Origin: Kushneria indalinina DSM 14324
Lineage (GTDB): Bacteria > Pseudomonadota > Gammaproteobacteria > Pseudomonadales > Halomonadaceae
Length of the DNA: 64,000 bases
Direction of reading: 5' to 3'
NCBI RefSeq assembly: GCF_003385845.1
Contig: NZ_QRDJ01000008.1
Coordinates: forward strand, 434,001 to 498,000
A program made the translations under genes and the position numbers. The notes beneath the pieces were generated by a model. The model worked only from the letters and a program-made list of their open reading frames with translations. It did not search any database and was not told where the DNA came from. Positions 17,342 through 26,412 of this stretch are shown piece after piece (positions within the stretch are counted from its first letter, which is position 1; each line of letters opens with the position of its first letter).

Positions 17342-17889
17342 CAGGCAAAGCGCTTTTAAACACCGCCCTCATTTCCAGGCTTCCGGTCAGCGATGGCCGG
17401 AAGCTTCTCGCCTCAATGCGCTTTCAACGGGGTAATCATTGGGTGCCCCGGCATTTGTGCTGGAAGGGCTGTCATCCCCGTGCTTCCAGTATTTCAATTT
17501 TTACTGATTCATTGTTTTTATCGTCAATCAAAAAAATGATGCAGGTTAGTAATATCGTTTTAGCTACATGCGAATTTCCTGTCATCACCAGTAATGGAAA
17601 AAGCTGATAGAGATGCAAAGTTCCCTACTTTAGTGCGTATCTGCGTCTTTTTAGCGCTAAAAAGACGCTTCTGCATAGTCGATGCAGGCACGCATGGATA
17701 CATTCCCCTCGCTTAGCACGCTTCCCTCGTCAAATTTCAGCTTTTCAACAAGCAAGGCACTGAAAATCTGTCGAGTCGCTACATCGGCAGATCGTTCAAG
17801 CCGGTCAATAAAGGCAGGAACGACGATCTGACATGACATCCAGACGGATAGTCGTTATTAGCGTTGATATCACCAGGGGGACATGAAGC
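17342..17889. other. 548-bp intergenic region with hairpin and perfect palindrome
   Basis: No convincing gene. GCTTCCGG (17379-17386) pairs with CCGGAAGC (17397-17404) just after ybbP and may help end that operon, though no T-run follows. Base composition falls abruptly from about 17480. A perfect 26-bp palindrome lies at 17643-17668. A 60-codon frame on the minus strand (17657-17839) ends inside it but has no good ribosome site. The last 50 bases hold the leader of the ATP-grasp gene. Confidence 0.5.
17643..17668. repeat. Perfect 26-bp palindrome
   Basis: GCGTCTTTTTAGC (17643-17655) is followed directly by its exact reverse complement (17656-17668) with no loop. It contains T5 and A5 tracts. 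It could be a protein-binding dyad or a bidirectional terminator core, though RNA would need to open the centre to form a loop. Confidence 0.6.
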
Positions 17890-18828
17890 ATGAGAAAGCT
17901 GCGAAGCTTGATGTATCAACTATTCAAGAAAACGCCGGACGCCATTTATTTCAATCTGAATTACCTGCGTCTTCATGGTCGATTTTGTAATTTCAGCGCC
18001 CCGAAAAGGGTCAGCGAGAAAATATTTCATCGCATGCGCTATCCGCATCCGTGCTTTTCGACCCTGGCCGACAAGGTCGCGGTGCGCAACTACATTAGCG
18101 AGCGAGCCGGCGAACAGTATCTGGTCCCCTTCGTTGGTGTTTATGACACGATCACGGAACGTCAGCTGAGCCGGATCAAGGAGCCGTTTGTCATCAAGGC
18201 CAACCACAGCGCCGGTCAGGTAAAAGTGGTTAAAAAACCCTGGCATACGGACATGTTCAAGCTGGCCTGCGAGGCCAATCAGTGGCTGAGCCATGACTAT
18301 GCCGGTCTGCATCGTGAAAAACATTACCGTGATATCAAACCGCAGCTGGTGATCGAAAAGGCGTTACTGGTCGATGGCGAAGTTCCGGCGGATTACAAGG
18401 TGCTGGTGCTCAATAACGGTGATGAACAGGAAGTTTATATTCAGCTGATTGCCGGGCGTTTTACCGATATTCGCTGTCAGTTCTTTACCGAAGACTGGCA
18501 GATTGCACCGTTCAACCGCCGCGGCTACAAGCCCCTGCAGGGAGACGATCTCAAGGCGCCTGGCTGTCTTGATGAAATGGTCCAGGTCGCCAGGGCGCTT
18601 TCCGAACCGTTCAGTTTCTGTCGCGTGGATTTCTTTGTGGTCGGTGAGCGCTGCTATGTGGGCGAACTGACCTTTACGCCCGTGGCAGGGGAGTTCGTGC
18701 TTGACCCGGTCAGCGCAGATGTCGAGCTGGGCAGTAAGATCGGTTTTCCGGAAAACATCGACCTGACGAAACCGCCCAGGCAATCGATCAAGGCCACGGC
18801 GCCCACCGCTGAAAGCGTTTCGGCGTAA
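17890..18828 (+). CDS. TupA-like ATP-grasp protein of surface polysaccharide regions
   Basis: 312-residue protein resembling the TupA-like ATP-grasp family seen in capsule and O-antigen loci. Supporting stretches are EPFVIKANHSAGQVKVV (nucleotide-loop type), the ExALL and DYKVLV segments near the middle, and RVDFFVVGERCYVGELTFTP near the C terminus, which holds the acidic metal ligands of the ATP-grasp fold. Members are thought to join an amino acid or similar acid to a glycan or precursor; the substrate here is unknown. ATG at 17890 follows GGGGGAC. It converges on the O-antigen ligase across a shared terminator. Confidence 0.72.
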   Translation: MRKLRSLMYQLFKKTPDAIYFNLNYLRLHGRFCNFSAPKRVSEKIFHRMRYPHPCFSTLADKVAVRNYISERAGEQYLVPFVGVYDTITERQLSRIKEPFVIKANHSAGQVKVVKKPWHTDMFKLACEANQWLSHDYAGLHREKHYRDIKPQLVIEKALLVDGEVPADYKVLVLNNGDEQEVYIQLIAGRFTDIRCQFFTEDWQIAPFNRRGYKPLQGDDLKAPGCLDEMVQVARALSEPFSFCRVDFFVVGERCYVGELTFTPVAGEFVLDPVSADVELGSKIGFPENIDLTKPPRQSIKATAPTAESVSA

Positions 18829-18848
18829 GCACCACATTTCAGGAAACA

Positions 18849-18878
18849 AAAACGGCAGCCCACGGGCTGCCGTTTTTT
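18849..18878. terminator. Bidirectional terminator, ATP-grasp gene / O-antigen ligase
   Basis: ACGGCAGCCC (18852-18861) pairs with GGGCTGCCGT (18864-18873), with A-rich sequence on the left and six T on the right, serving both converging genes. Confidence 0.88.
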
Positions 18879-18896
18879 ATGGTCGGTACATCAGCG

Positions 18897-20288
18897 TTAA
18901 TGCTGGTTTTGCCACTGTATGTGATGGCCAAGACGCCGCCGCATGCTATAGGTATAGGCCATGCCGCCCACGGCGCCAATGACATACACGCCAGTGCGGT
19001 AGGCCATATAGCTTTCAAACAGATTGACGATGGCCCAGAAAATAAAAAACAGTGACAGAAAGATCATCACATCACTGGGCATATCCCCGCGCCGCCAGCT
19101 GCGATAGGCGGATACTCCGATAGTCACAACGGTTGCCAGAAACACCGTAAACCCGGTTATGCCGTTGGCAACCAGTACTGTGAAATAACTGCTATGGAAA
19201 TGCGTCAAATTATGCCGTGCCGAAATGGCGCCCAGTGTGGTGCTTTCAACTGGATTGGTGCTCTGTAGCAGTAACGGGATATGGCTCTTGGGTCCCCAGC
19301 CAAACCAGGGCTGTTCGGCAATCAGTTGAAGCGCATAGTGCCAGGCATGGATGCGAAAGCCGATGCTGGAAGGCGGAACATTTGAAAGATCGCCATCAAG
19401 TATCTCAAGCAGGACATTGTGCTCTACCAATATGCGCGAAACGACCTGAGAACCAAAAAGTAGTCCCATCAATAGTATGGCAAGAACGCTTAAAGTCAGT
19501 GCCCAGGCAATACGTTTTTTGGCCGTTGCCGAATTCAGATGCCCCTTGGCCAGCAATACCAGCAAGCCCGCAAGTGCTACCAGACTCACTACGCCGATAC
19601 CCAGCCATGCCGAGCGTGTCATGGTAATCGCCCAGGCAGTCAGCGCCCAGAAAGCCACAAGCACAAACAGGGCTCTTGTCAGCCATCGCTGCCATGGCGA
19701 CCAGTCATCGGTTTGAATGAAAAAACGCCAGCCAAAACAGGCCTGGGCAATCAGAATAACGCCTGCACACACGCCGGCATGCTGCCAATTCTTGAATCCC
19801 AGCGTAGGGCGGGTGCCTGCCTCGATATAGTGGGCAAGCGTCGCTGGTGACTCGCCTGTCAACATTGACCCCACCATCATGCCCACTATCAGAGCGCTTA
19901 ATGTCCAAAGTGCAATCCGGGTGCTTCCGGCCATCAGCCAAGCAATGGGTAAAATCAAAAATACCTTGCTCAGCCCGCGCATGCTCTTGATCTGATCCTC
20001 GGCATAATCAGGGAACATGGCCATGGCTGGGGGTAGGGTAATCAACTGCAGTGCTAGCCAAAGCCCGAACAGCAACCACAACGGATCACGGAAAGATTGT
20101 AGACGCTGTGGCTGAACCAATAGGGCAATCAGATAGGTGAGCATTAAAAGGGGCTCGAGGGAGCGCGAGACATCCAGGCTCAATACCCAGGTAAACATGT
20201 AAAGCAACAGCGCGGCAATGCCAATGCGGTGACACCAACGAGTGGTCGTGCTGTGTGACCAGACGGGAAAGGAAGCAGTATTAACCAT
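18897..20288 (-). CDS. O-antigen ligase family protein (WaaL-like)
   Basis: 463-residue polytopic membrane protein with about ten to twelve hydrophobic segments and the Wzy_C/O-antigen ligase domain. The large periplasmic loop carries FRIHAWHYALQLIAEQPWFG and WGPKSHIP, then RHNLTHFHSSYF, whose histidines fit the family's catalytic loop; TMTRSAWLGI lies in an earlier helix. It would transfer undecaprenyl-linked glycan to lipid A-core, or attach glycan to another acceptor (the same fold occurs in protein O-oligosaccharyltransferases). It is transcribed away from the polysaccharide cluster, with glyA in between. Its proximity to that cluster favours a role as its ligase. Confidence 0.82.
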   Translation of the reverse strand: MVNTASFPVWSHSTTTRWCHRIGIAALLLYMFTWVLSLDVSRSLEPLLMLTYLIALLVQPQRLQSFRDPLWLLFGLWLALQLITLPPAMAMFPDYAEDQIKSMRGLSKVFLILPIAWLMAGSTRIALWTLSALIVGMMVGSMLTGESPATLAHYIEAGTRPTLGFKNWQHAGVCAGVILIAQACFGWRFFIQTDDWSPWQRWLTRALFVLVAFWALTAWAITMTRSAWLGIGVVSLVALAGLLVLLAKGHLNSATAKKRIAWALTLSVLAILLMGLLFGSQVVSRILVEHNVLLEILDGDLSNVPPSSIGFRIHAWHYALQLIAEQPWFGWGPKSHIPLLLQSTNPVESTTLGAISARHNLTHFHSSYFTVLVANGITGFTVFLATVVTIGVSAYRSWRRGDMPSDVMIFLSLFFIFWAIVNLFESYMAYRTGVYVIGAVGGMAYTYSMRRRLGHHIQWQNQH

Positions 20289-20538
20289 GCTACGCCCTGG
20301 TTGTGGATGGTTTTAATGATGGCCGGCGCAATGTAACGAAATGCTTAAGCTTTTCACAGAATTTTATAAAAGGATTTTCTGAAAAAACTTGCCAAGTCAT
20401 GTCGCCCTCAAGACCAACATGGCCGCGTTTCAAGTGAAAGCCAAAAGGGCGTTGTGTATCATGATGGCAACGTATTTCCCCCGCGCACCTGTTCAGTCCG
20501 TCCGGTGCGTTCTCCACCTTCTGGTATCGAGGAAGTTC
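20289..20538. other. 250-bp divergent intergenic region (O-antigen ligase / glyA)
   Basis: No gene. The left half is AT-rich and includes TATAAA (20365-20370) that could be a -10 element for glyA. I see no glycine-riboswitch tandem and no clear PurR box. The glyA start has GAGGAAG in front. Confidence 0.4.
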
Positions 20539-21801
20539 ATGTTCACACGCGATATGACCATTGCCGGCTATGATGATGTGCTCTGGCAGGCCATGCAGCA
20601 GGAAAACGATCGTCAGGAAGATCACATCGAGCTGATCGCCTCAGAAAACTACACCAGCCCGCGTGTACTGATCGCCCAGGGTTCACAGCTGACCAACAAG
20701 TACGCCGAAGGCTACCCGGGCAAGCGCTACTACGGTGGCTGCGAGTTTGTTGACAAGGTTGAAGAGCTGGCTATTGCTCGTGCCTGCGAACTGTTTGACT
20801 GCGACTATGCCAACGTACAGCCGCATGCCGGCTCCCAGGCCAACAGTGCCGTGTTTCAGGCACTGGTCAAGCCGGGTGAGACCATTCTGGGCATGAGCCT
20901 GGATGCCGGCGGCCACCTGACCCACGGTGCCAAGCCCAACTTCTCCGGCAAGCACTACAACGCCGTCCAGTACGGGCTCAACGAGCAAGGCCTGATCGAC
21001 TACGACGAAGTGGCACGCCTGGCCCGTGAGCATCAGCCGAAAATGATCATCGCCGGTTTCTCGGCCTACTCACAGATCATCGACTGGGCACGTTTCCGCG
21101 AGATCGCCGACGAAGTTGGCGCCTGGTTCTTCGTTGACATGGCTCATATTGCGGGTCTGGTCGCGGCAGGCGTCTACCCCAGTCCGCTCAAGCATGCTCA
21201 CGTGGTGACCACCACGACCCACAAGACCCTGCGTGGTCCGCGCAGCGGCCTGATTCTCTCGGCCTTTGGCGACGCCGATCTCTATAAAAAGCTCAACTCC
21301 GCCGTGTTCCCGGGCGGGCAGGGCGGCCCCTTGATGCATGCCATCGCCGGCAAGGCCGTCTGCTTCAAGGAAGCACTGGAGCCCGAGTTCAAGGCCTACC
21401 AGCAGCAGGTTGTCAAAAACGCCAAGGTCATGGCCGGTGTGTTCATGGAGCGCGGGTTTGACGTGGTCTCCGGCGGTACAGAAGATCACCTGTTTCTGCT
21501 CTCATTGGTCAAGCAGGGCCTGACCGGCAAGGATGCCGACGCCGCCCTCGGCCGTGCCCACATCACAGTTAACAAGAACGCCGTACCGGGGGATCCGCAA
21601 AGCCCGTTTGTTACCTCCGGCCTGCGCATCGGCACACCTGCCGTCACAACGCGTGGCTTCAAGGAAGACGAATGTCGCGAGCTTGCTGGCTGGATCTGCG
21701 ATATCCTTGATGCCATGCAAAAGGGTGGCAGCGCTAATGCAGAAGAGACGGTGAAGAACCAGGTCGCCAAGGTTTGTGAAAGGCTGCCTGTCTATTCTTG
21801 A
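20539..21801 (+). CDS. glyA: Serine hydroxymethyltransferase
   Basis: 420-residue PLP enzyme converting serine and tetrahydrofolate to glycine and 5,10-methylene-THF. The cofactor lysine is K229 in [25 protein letters not shown] near residue 30 and GGQGGPLMH (about residue 260) are family blocks. Length matches E. coli GlyA (417). ATG 20539 is chosen because the conserved N terminus starts there and GAGGAAG lies upstream; an in-frame extension upstream has no similarity. It is a housekeeping gene lying between the O-antigen ligase and the polysaccharide cluster, closed by its own terminator. Confidence 0.97.
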   Translation: MFTRDMTIAGYDDVLWQAMQQENDRQEDHIELIASENYTSPRVLIAQGSQLTNKYAEGYPGKRYYGGCEFVDKVEELAIARACELFDCDYANVQPHAGSQANSAVFQALVKPGETILGMSLDAGGHLTHGAKPNFSGKHYNAVQYGLNEQGLIDYDEVARLAREHQPKMIIAGFSAYSQIIDWARFREIADEVGAWFFVDMAHIAGLVAAGVYPSPLKHAHVVTTTTHKTLRGPRSGLILSAFGDADLYKKLNSAVFPGGQGGPLMHAIAGKAVCFKEALEPEFKAYQQQVVKNAKVMAGVFMERGFDVVSGGTEDHLFLLSLVKQGLTGKDADAALGRAHITVNKNAVPGDPQSPFVTSGLRIGTPAVTTRGFKEDECRELAGWICDILDAMQKGGSANAEETVKNQVAKVCERLPVYS

Positions 21802-21821
21802 AACTTGAGCATTAATTTCTT

Positions 21822-21852
21822 AAGACCATGCTTTCAAGCATGGTCTTTTGTT
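21822..21852 (+). terminator. Intrinsic terminator after glyA
   Basis: AAGACCATGCTT (21822-21833) pairs perfectly with AAGCATGGTCTT (21836-21847) with a two-base gap, followed by T-rich sequence. Confidence 0.9.
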
Positions 21853-22034
21853 TGGAATGCCACTTGATTTCTCCGATTTAAAAATTATGGCGCGTGATGG
21901 TATCAATAAGTAGCGTGGCATTTGAAAATAATTCATTTGGCAAGTTTAGGGTTGAGTATCGTATGCAGCTAAAATACTTTTTAGAGATACATTTTTGAAT
22001 GTTTAATGTTTCTCCAGGTTAGAGCGATGCTGTC
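21853..22034 (+). promoter_or_regulatory. AT-rich leader of the polysaccharide cluster
   Basis: 182 bases with no gene. It should contain the cluster promoter: TTGGCA at 21937-21942 is a good -35 but the -10 is unclear. GTAGCGTG at 21910-21917 matches the core of the RfaH-recruiting ops element (GGCGGTAGCNT) but lacks its first four bases. Base composition is far lower in G+C than upstream of glyA. Confidence 0.3.
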
Positions 22035-23300
22035 ATGTCAAGAAGTTTTTTTTCCAATGCATCCATTTATCTTATTTCTAATATCATGGTGTCATCGATA
22101 CCATTTTTATTTCTACCTTTGCTTACACGTTTGTTTACAGTTGAGGAGTACGGGCAAATAGCCATGTTTCAAACGCTGGTGTCTGGATTGTCAGCGTTTG
22201 TTGGTTTGAATACTGTTGGGGCAGCAAATAGAAAGTATTATGATGAAGAAAGTGCCACAGATCTTGCGGACTATCTCGGTGCGTGCCTACAAATAATTTT
22301 AACGAGTACTTTGGCTATTGCTGTTTTTTTTACTTTCTTGGGCGAGAGTTTGTCCAATATTTTAAATATTTCCGTTTTTTGGGTTTTTCTGGCAATAGTC
22401 AATGCCTTCTCTGTTCAGGTGATTAACCTTCGTTTAGGTCAATGGCAAGTTAGAAAGAAAGCAAAAAGATATGCGCTCATGCAGGTTTCAGTAGGGCTTG
22501 CTAATGCAGCCTTGACTGTCGGATTCGTAGTTTTTTTAGAGTGGGGACCTTTGGGTAGAGTGGTTGGTCAGACCTCAGCTCCTATCCTTGTGGCGATAAT
22601 AGCACTCTTCTCTCTTCTTTCTAGTCAACTTGTATCTGTTTCTTATAAACCAAAACTGATAAAAGATGCTTTGAAATTTGGTGTGCCACTTATTCCTCAT
22701 ATTGGTGGGATGTTTTTGCTGACTATCGCGGATAGATTTTTAGTAAACAAGTATTTAGGATTGAAAGAGGCTGGTGTGTATATGGTTGCCTCTCAGCTCG
22801 CAATGACAATGGGAATAATATTTGATGCTTTCAACAAAGCTTATGTGCCTTGGTTATACGAGCGTCTTAAAAGAAATAGAGAAAATGAAAAGCGAACAAT
22901 CGTCAAGTGGACATATATTTACTGTCTGATTGCCTTGTGTATGGCCGGGCTGGCATTTTTAGTGGCCCCTTCCGCTGTAAATTTTTTGGCTGGAGAAAAG
23001 TATAGTAAAGCGTCTCAAGTTGTTGGTTTTTTAGCCTTGGGCCAATCCTTTCAAGGTATGTATCATATGATGTCTACCTATATTTTCTATGCTAAAAAAA
23101 CAGGAAGACTGGCTTTTTCTACTATTGTATGTGGGTCCCTAAATATTTGCTTGGCTATCATTTTGATTAAGTATTATGGCGTATTAGGTGCCGCAGCCTC
23201 TTTTCCTATTACCATGTTTTTAAGAATATGTTGGGTGTGGCACTTGGCGCAATCTAGCTTTCCTATGCCTTGGTTTTCCATATTTAAAAAAATTAAATAA
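22035..23300 (+). CDS. wzx: Polysaccharide flippase, Wzx-type (MOP superfamily)
   Basis: 421-residue membrane protein with about twelve hydrophobic segments and the N-terminal PST/MOP pattern (FLFLPLLTRLFTVEEYGQIA). It would flip undecaprenyl-diphosphate-linked repeat units across the inner membrane. It is the first gene of the cluster and clearly AT-rich. Pairing with a Wzy-like polymerase gene further on supports a Wzx/Wzy pathway. The start at ATG 22035 has only a weak ribosome site. Confidence 0.85.
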   Translation: MSRSFFSNASIYLISNIMVSSIPFLFLPLLTRLFTVEEYGQIAMFQTLVSGLSAFVGLNTVGAANRKYYDEESATDLADYLGACLQIILTSTLAIAVFFTFLGESLSNILNISVFWVFLAIVNAFSVQVINLRLGQWQVRKKAKRYALMQVSVGLANAALTVGFVVFLEWGPLGRVVGQTSAPILVAIIALFSLLSSQLVSVSYKPKLIKDALKFGVPLIPHIGGMFLLTIADRFLVNKYLGLKEAGVYMVASQLAMTMGIIFDAFNKAYVPWLYERLKRNRENEKRTIVKWTYIYCLIALCMAGLAFLVAPSAVNFLAGEKYSKASQVVGFLALGQSFQGMYHMMSTYIFYAKKTGRLAFSTIVCGSLNICLAIILIKYYGVLGAAASFPITMFLRICWVWHLAQSSFPMPWFSIFKKIK

Positions 23301-23321
23301 GTCCAGATAAGAAGGTGGGTT

Positions 23322-24230
23322 ATGAGATTTAAATTCGCTGGTTTTTTTGTCAATGTTAAAAAGATCAAAAATGCAGAAAATAAAATAAGTAAAGAAGACT
23401 TGGAAGGATTGAATGGCGAGATAACAAGACGCTTGCGAAGCGAAACTGATGTTCGCTTGACAGCTAGATGTGATGAAGTGTTTATGGATAAGTTTGATGA
23501 GAAAAAAGCGAAGAGTTGTCTAAAAGATACTGGTATTTGCATAGCGAGAGATTTTATAAACGAAAATGTCGTGGATGACGTTAATTTGGCCATTAAAGAT
23601 ATTGTTAGTAAATGTGTCAAGTTCGATTTGTCAGATAAAGATTTTGTAGAGGAAGAAAGTTATCTAATGCAAAAAGGAGGGGCTAAAGTGTCCGGCTATG
23701 CTGCTTTGGCAAGTTATGGGAAGCCTGTCATTCAAATCAGGCAGGGTGCTGATCAAGGCATGGTCGATATATTTAATGCAGACAAACTTGTTCCAAGTAT
23801 AGAAAAAAATATTAGAAATATTTTTGAGCAAGAGGATGTTAAAAAAGCGCTAGGCAAAAAAGGCATGGAGGCTAAAAATTTAAATATCTATATAAATAGA
23901 GGAGTCGAGAAAACTCGCGGTTTTCATGTGGATTCCTATGGAGAGCAAATAAAGGGATTTGTCTACCTTACTGACGTTTTAAGGCTTGAGGATGGTCCTT
24001 ATACATATGTGAAGAAAAGCCATAAAAAAAACCTGTACAGAAAAATCAATAAATTAATTTCAGAGCAGTACGAAAACGAGACCGAGGCTCCTATCGTCCC
24101 GTATGAAGATGTAATGCCTGTGCTGGCGCCCAAAGGGTCTTTAATTATCTCTGATCAAGGCGGTGTGCATAGAGGCTTTCCACAATCTTCTGAGGGGGAG
24201 CGAATTGTAGTTGTAATGAACTATAAGTGA
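23322..24230 (+). CDS. PhyH-like Fe(II)/2-oxoglutarate dioxygenase
   Basis: 302-residue protein of the phytanoyl-CoA dioxygenase superfamily. The iron triad is visible as HVD in RGFHVDSYGEQ (about residues 205-207) and a distal histidine in DQGGVHRGFPQ, with an arginine two positions later suited to 2-oxoglutarate binding. The central stretch FVYLTDVLRLEDGPYTYV is typical of PhyH enzymes. The N-terminal 70 residues are lysine-rich and not recognised. Its place between the flippase and pseB suggests oxidation of a sugar or its precursor, which is inference. The coding sequence is AT-rich, unlike pseB just after it. Confidence 0.75.
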   Translation: MRFKFAGFFVNVKKIKNAENKISKEDLEGLNGEITRRLRSETDVRLTARCDEVFMDKFDEKKAKSCLKDTGICIARDFINENVVDDVNLAIKDIVSKCVKFDLSDKDFVEEESYLMQKGGAKVSGYAALASYGKPVIQIRQGADQGMVDIFNADKLVPSIEKNIRNIFEQEDVKKALGKKGMEAKNLNIYINRGVEKTRGFHVDSYGEQIKGFVYLTDVLRLEDGPYTYVKKSHKKNLYRKINKLISEQYENETEAPIVPYEDVMPVLAPKGSLIISDQGGVHRGFPQSSEGERIVVVMNYK

Positions 24231-24253
24231 TAACTTGCTAACAAGGAGGCGAG

Positions 24254-25252
24254 GTGTTTACTAACGCATCTATTATGGTTACCGGCGGCACGGGCTCATT
24301 TGGTCATACCTTTATTCCCATGCTGCTGGAAAAATATAACCCCAAGAGGGTCATTATCTTTTCCCGCGATGAAATGAAACAATGGGAAATGGCCAAAAAA
24401 TTTGTAGGCGATGAACGTGTGCGCTTTTTTATCGGTGATGTACGCGATCGCGAGCGTGTATATAGAGCGCTGGATGGTGTGGATTATGTTGTGCACGCGG
24501 CGGCAACCAAAATCGTGCCGACCGCCGAATACAATCCGTTCGAATGTGTCAAAACCAATGTCACTGGTGCCATGAACCTTATTGATGCCTGTATTGATAA
24601 GGGCGTCAAAAAAGTAGTCGCGCTTTCAACAGATAAGGCCAGCAGCCCCATCAATCTTTACGGCGCCACCAAGCTGACCTCGGACAAGCTCTTTGTCGCG
24701 GGCAACTCTTATGCCGGCGGCCACGAGACCCGATTTTCAGTAGTGCGCTACGGCAACGTGATGGGCTCGCGGGGTTCGGTCATTCCCTTTTTCATGTCGA
24801 TCCGTGACAAGGGCGTGCTCCCCATTACCGACGATCGCATGACCCGGTTCATGATTTCCCTTGAAGAAGGCGTGGAGCTGGTCTGGCACGCCTTTGAAGA
24901 CATGGAAGGCGGAGAGATCTACGTCAAAAAGATTCCCTCCATGAACGTGACGGATCTGGCCCGTGTGATTGCGCCTGAAGCAAAGCAGGAAGTGGTTGGG
25001 ATTCGCCCCGGCGAAAAACTGCATGAGCAGATGATTGGCTCGGAAGATGCGCACTATACCTATGAGTATCCCGAGCACTTCAAGATCCTTCCGGCCATCA
25101 ACAGCTGGGACAAGGATGCCAACCGCATCAAGGACGGTAAAAAGGTTCCCGAAGGGTTTGTCTACGCCAGCGACAATAATAGCGAATGGATGAGCGATGA
25201 GACGCTCAAGGCCTGGATCGCTGAAAACTGGGAAAAGATTGGGAGCATCTGA
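24254..25252 (+). CDS. pseB: UDP-N-acetylglucosamine 4,6-dehydratase (inverting) PseB
   Basis: 332-residue short-chain dehydrogenase/reductase that makes UDP-2-acetamido-2,6-dideoxy-L-arabino-hexos-4-ulose, the first step to pseudaminic acid. The NAD-binding motif TGGTGSFG is at residues 11-18, and the family block STDKASSPINLYGATKL contains the tyrosine-lysine pair. The start is GTG with a strong AAGGAGG upstream. The stop overlaps the pseC start. Its GC content and codon use resemble the core chromosome, in contrast to the AT-rich genes before it. Confidence 0.93.
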   Translation: MFTNASIMVTGGTGSFGHTFIPMLLEKYNPKRVIIFSRDEMKQWEMAKKFVGDERVRFFIGDVRDRERVYRALDGVDYVVHAAATKIVPTAEYNPFECVKTNVTGAMNLIDACIDKGVKKVVALSTDKASSPINLYGATKLTSDKLFVAGNSYAGGHETRFSVVRYGNVMGSRGSVIPFFMSIRDKGVLPITDDRMTRFMISLEEGVELVWHAFEDMEGGEIYVKKIPSMNVTDLARVIAPEAKQEVVGIRPGEKLHEQMIGSEDAHYTYEYPEHFKILPAINSWDKDANRIKDGKKVPEGFVYASDNNSEWMSDETLKAWIAENWEKIGSI

Positions 25253-26412
25253 TGATTCCATATGGTCGCCAGGACATTACCGACGCCGATATCGATGCTG
25301 TTGTTCAGGTATTGAAATCAGACTACCTGACTCAGGGGCCGACGGTACCTGCTTTTGAAAAAGCGCTTGGGGATAAGGTCGGTGCCAAACATGCACTGGC
25401 CATGAACAGCGCCACTTCAGCGCTTCACCTGGCCTGCCTTGCACTTGATCTTGAAGCAGAGGATTGGCTATGGACCTCACCTGTGACCTTCGTTGCCTCT
25501 GCCAACTGTGGGCTTTACTGCGGCGCCCGTGTCGATTTCGTTGATATCGACCCCGAGACGTACAATATCAGTCCGGATGCGCTCGAGAAAAAGCTGATAG
25601 AGGCAGAGCAACAGGGGCGGCTTCCGAGCGTCGTAGTGGCGGTACACCTGAGTGGCCAGCCCTGTGACATGCAGGCCATCCATGCGCTGGGGCAGCGCTA
25701 CGGGTTTCGCATCATCGAAGATGCCTCCCATGCGATCGGGGGCAAGTATCTGGATGAGTACATCGGCAACGGTCTCTACAGCGAAATTACGGTATTCAGT
25801 TTTCACCCGGTCAAGATCATAACCTCTGCAGAAGGGGGCATGGCGGTCACCAATGACAGCGTTCTTTTCGAAAAGATGGCGCTGTTGAGAAGCCATGGGA
25901 TCACGCGGGATGACGCTTCCATGCGCTCGGCGTCCCATGGACCCTGGTACTACGAACAGATTGCCCTCGGGTATAACTACCGGATGACCGAACTGCAGGC
26001 CGCTCTGGGGCTTTCACAGCTCGAACGGCTGGATGAGTATGTCGAACGTCGTCACTCACTGGCGCGTCGCTATAATGAAAAACTGGCCGGGTTGCCGCTC
26101 AAGACGCCTTACCAGACCGACACTGGCTATTCGGCATTTCATCTCTATATCGTTCGGCTGAATCTCACACGTATCGCCACAGACCACCGAACCGTTTTTG
26201 AGTATTTGCGCAAGCAGGGCATCGGGGTCAATCTTCATTATATCCCGGTGCATCTGCAGCCTTACTATGAAGACATGGGATTTGTCCGGGGCGATTTTCC
26301 GGCATCCGAAGCCTATTACCGGGAAGCCATCAGCCTGCCGCTGTACCCGGGGCTTACCGAAAGTGATCAGGATGAGGTTATCCGCGTTCTGACGCAGGCA
26401 CTCGCGCCATGA
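25252..26412 (+). CDS. pseC: UDP-4-keto-sugar aminotransferase PseC
   Basis: 386-residue PLP aminotransferase of the DegT/DnrJ/EryC1 family. It makes UDP-4-amino-4,6-dideoxy-N-acetyl-beta-L-altrosamine from the PseB product. The PLP lysine is in FSFHPVKIITSAEGG (about residue 187), and the N-terminal IPYGRQDITDADIDAV and NSATSALHLAC blocks are typical. It overlaps pseB by one base and is overlapped by pseF by four bases (ATGA), so it is translated as part of a tight operon. Confidence 0.92.
   Translation: MIPYGRQDITDADIDAVVQVLKSDYLTQGPTVPAFEKALGDKVGAKHALAMNSATSALHLACLALDLEAEDWLWTSPVTFVASANCGLYCGARVDFVDIDPETYNISPDALEKKLIEAEQQGRLPSVVVAVHLSGQPCDMQAIHALGQRYGFRIIEDASHAIGGKYLDEYIGNGLYSEITVFSFHPVKIITSAEGGMAVTNDSVLFEKMALLRSHGITRDDASMRSASHGPWYYEQIALGYNYRMTELQAALGLSQLERLDEYVERRHSLARRYNEKLAGLPLKTPYQTDTGYSAFHLYIVRLNLTRIATDHRTVFEYLRKQGIGVNLHYIPVHLQPYYEDMGFVRGDFPASEAYYREAISLPLYPGLTESDQDEVIRVLTQALAP

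Noticed and set aside
17657-17839. A 60-codon minus-strand frame in the 548-bp gap
   Set aside because: It has no ribosome site, no family features and ends inside the perfect palindrome. It may be a remnant but cannot be supported as a gene.
20289-20538. Glycine riboswitch or PurR box before glyA
   Set aside because: I found neither the tandem aptamer cores nor a PurR palindrome in the leader.
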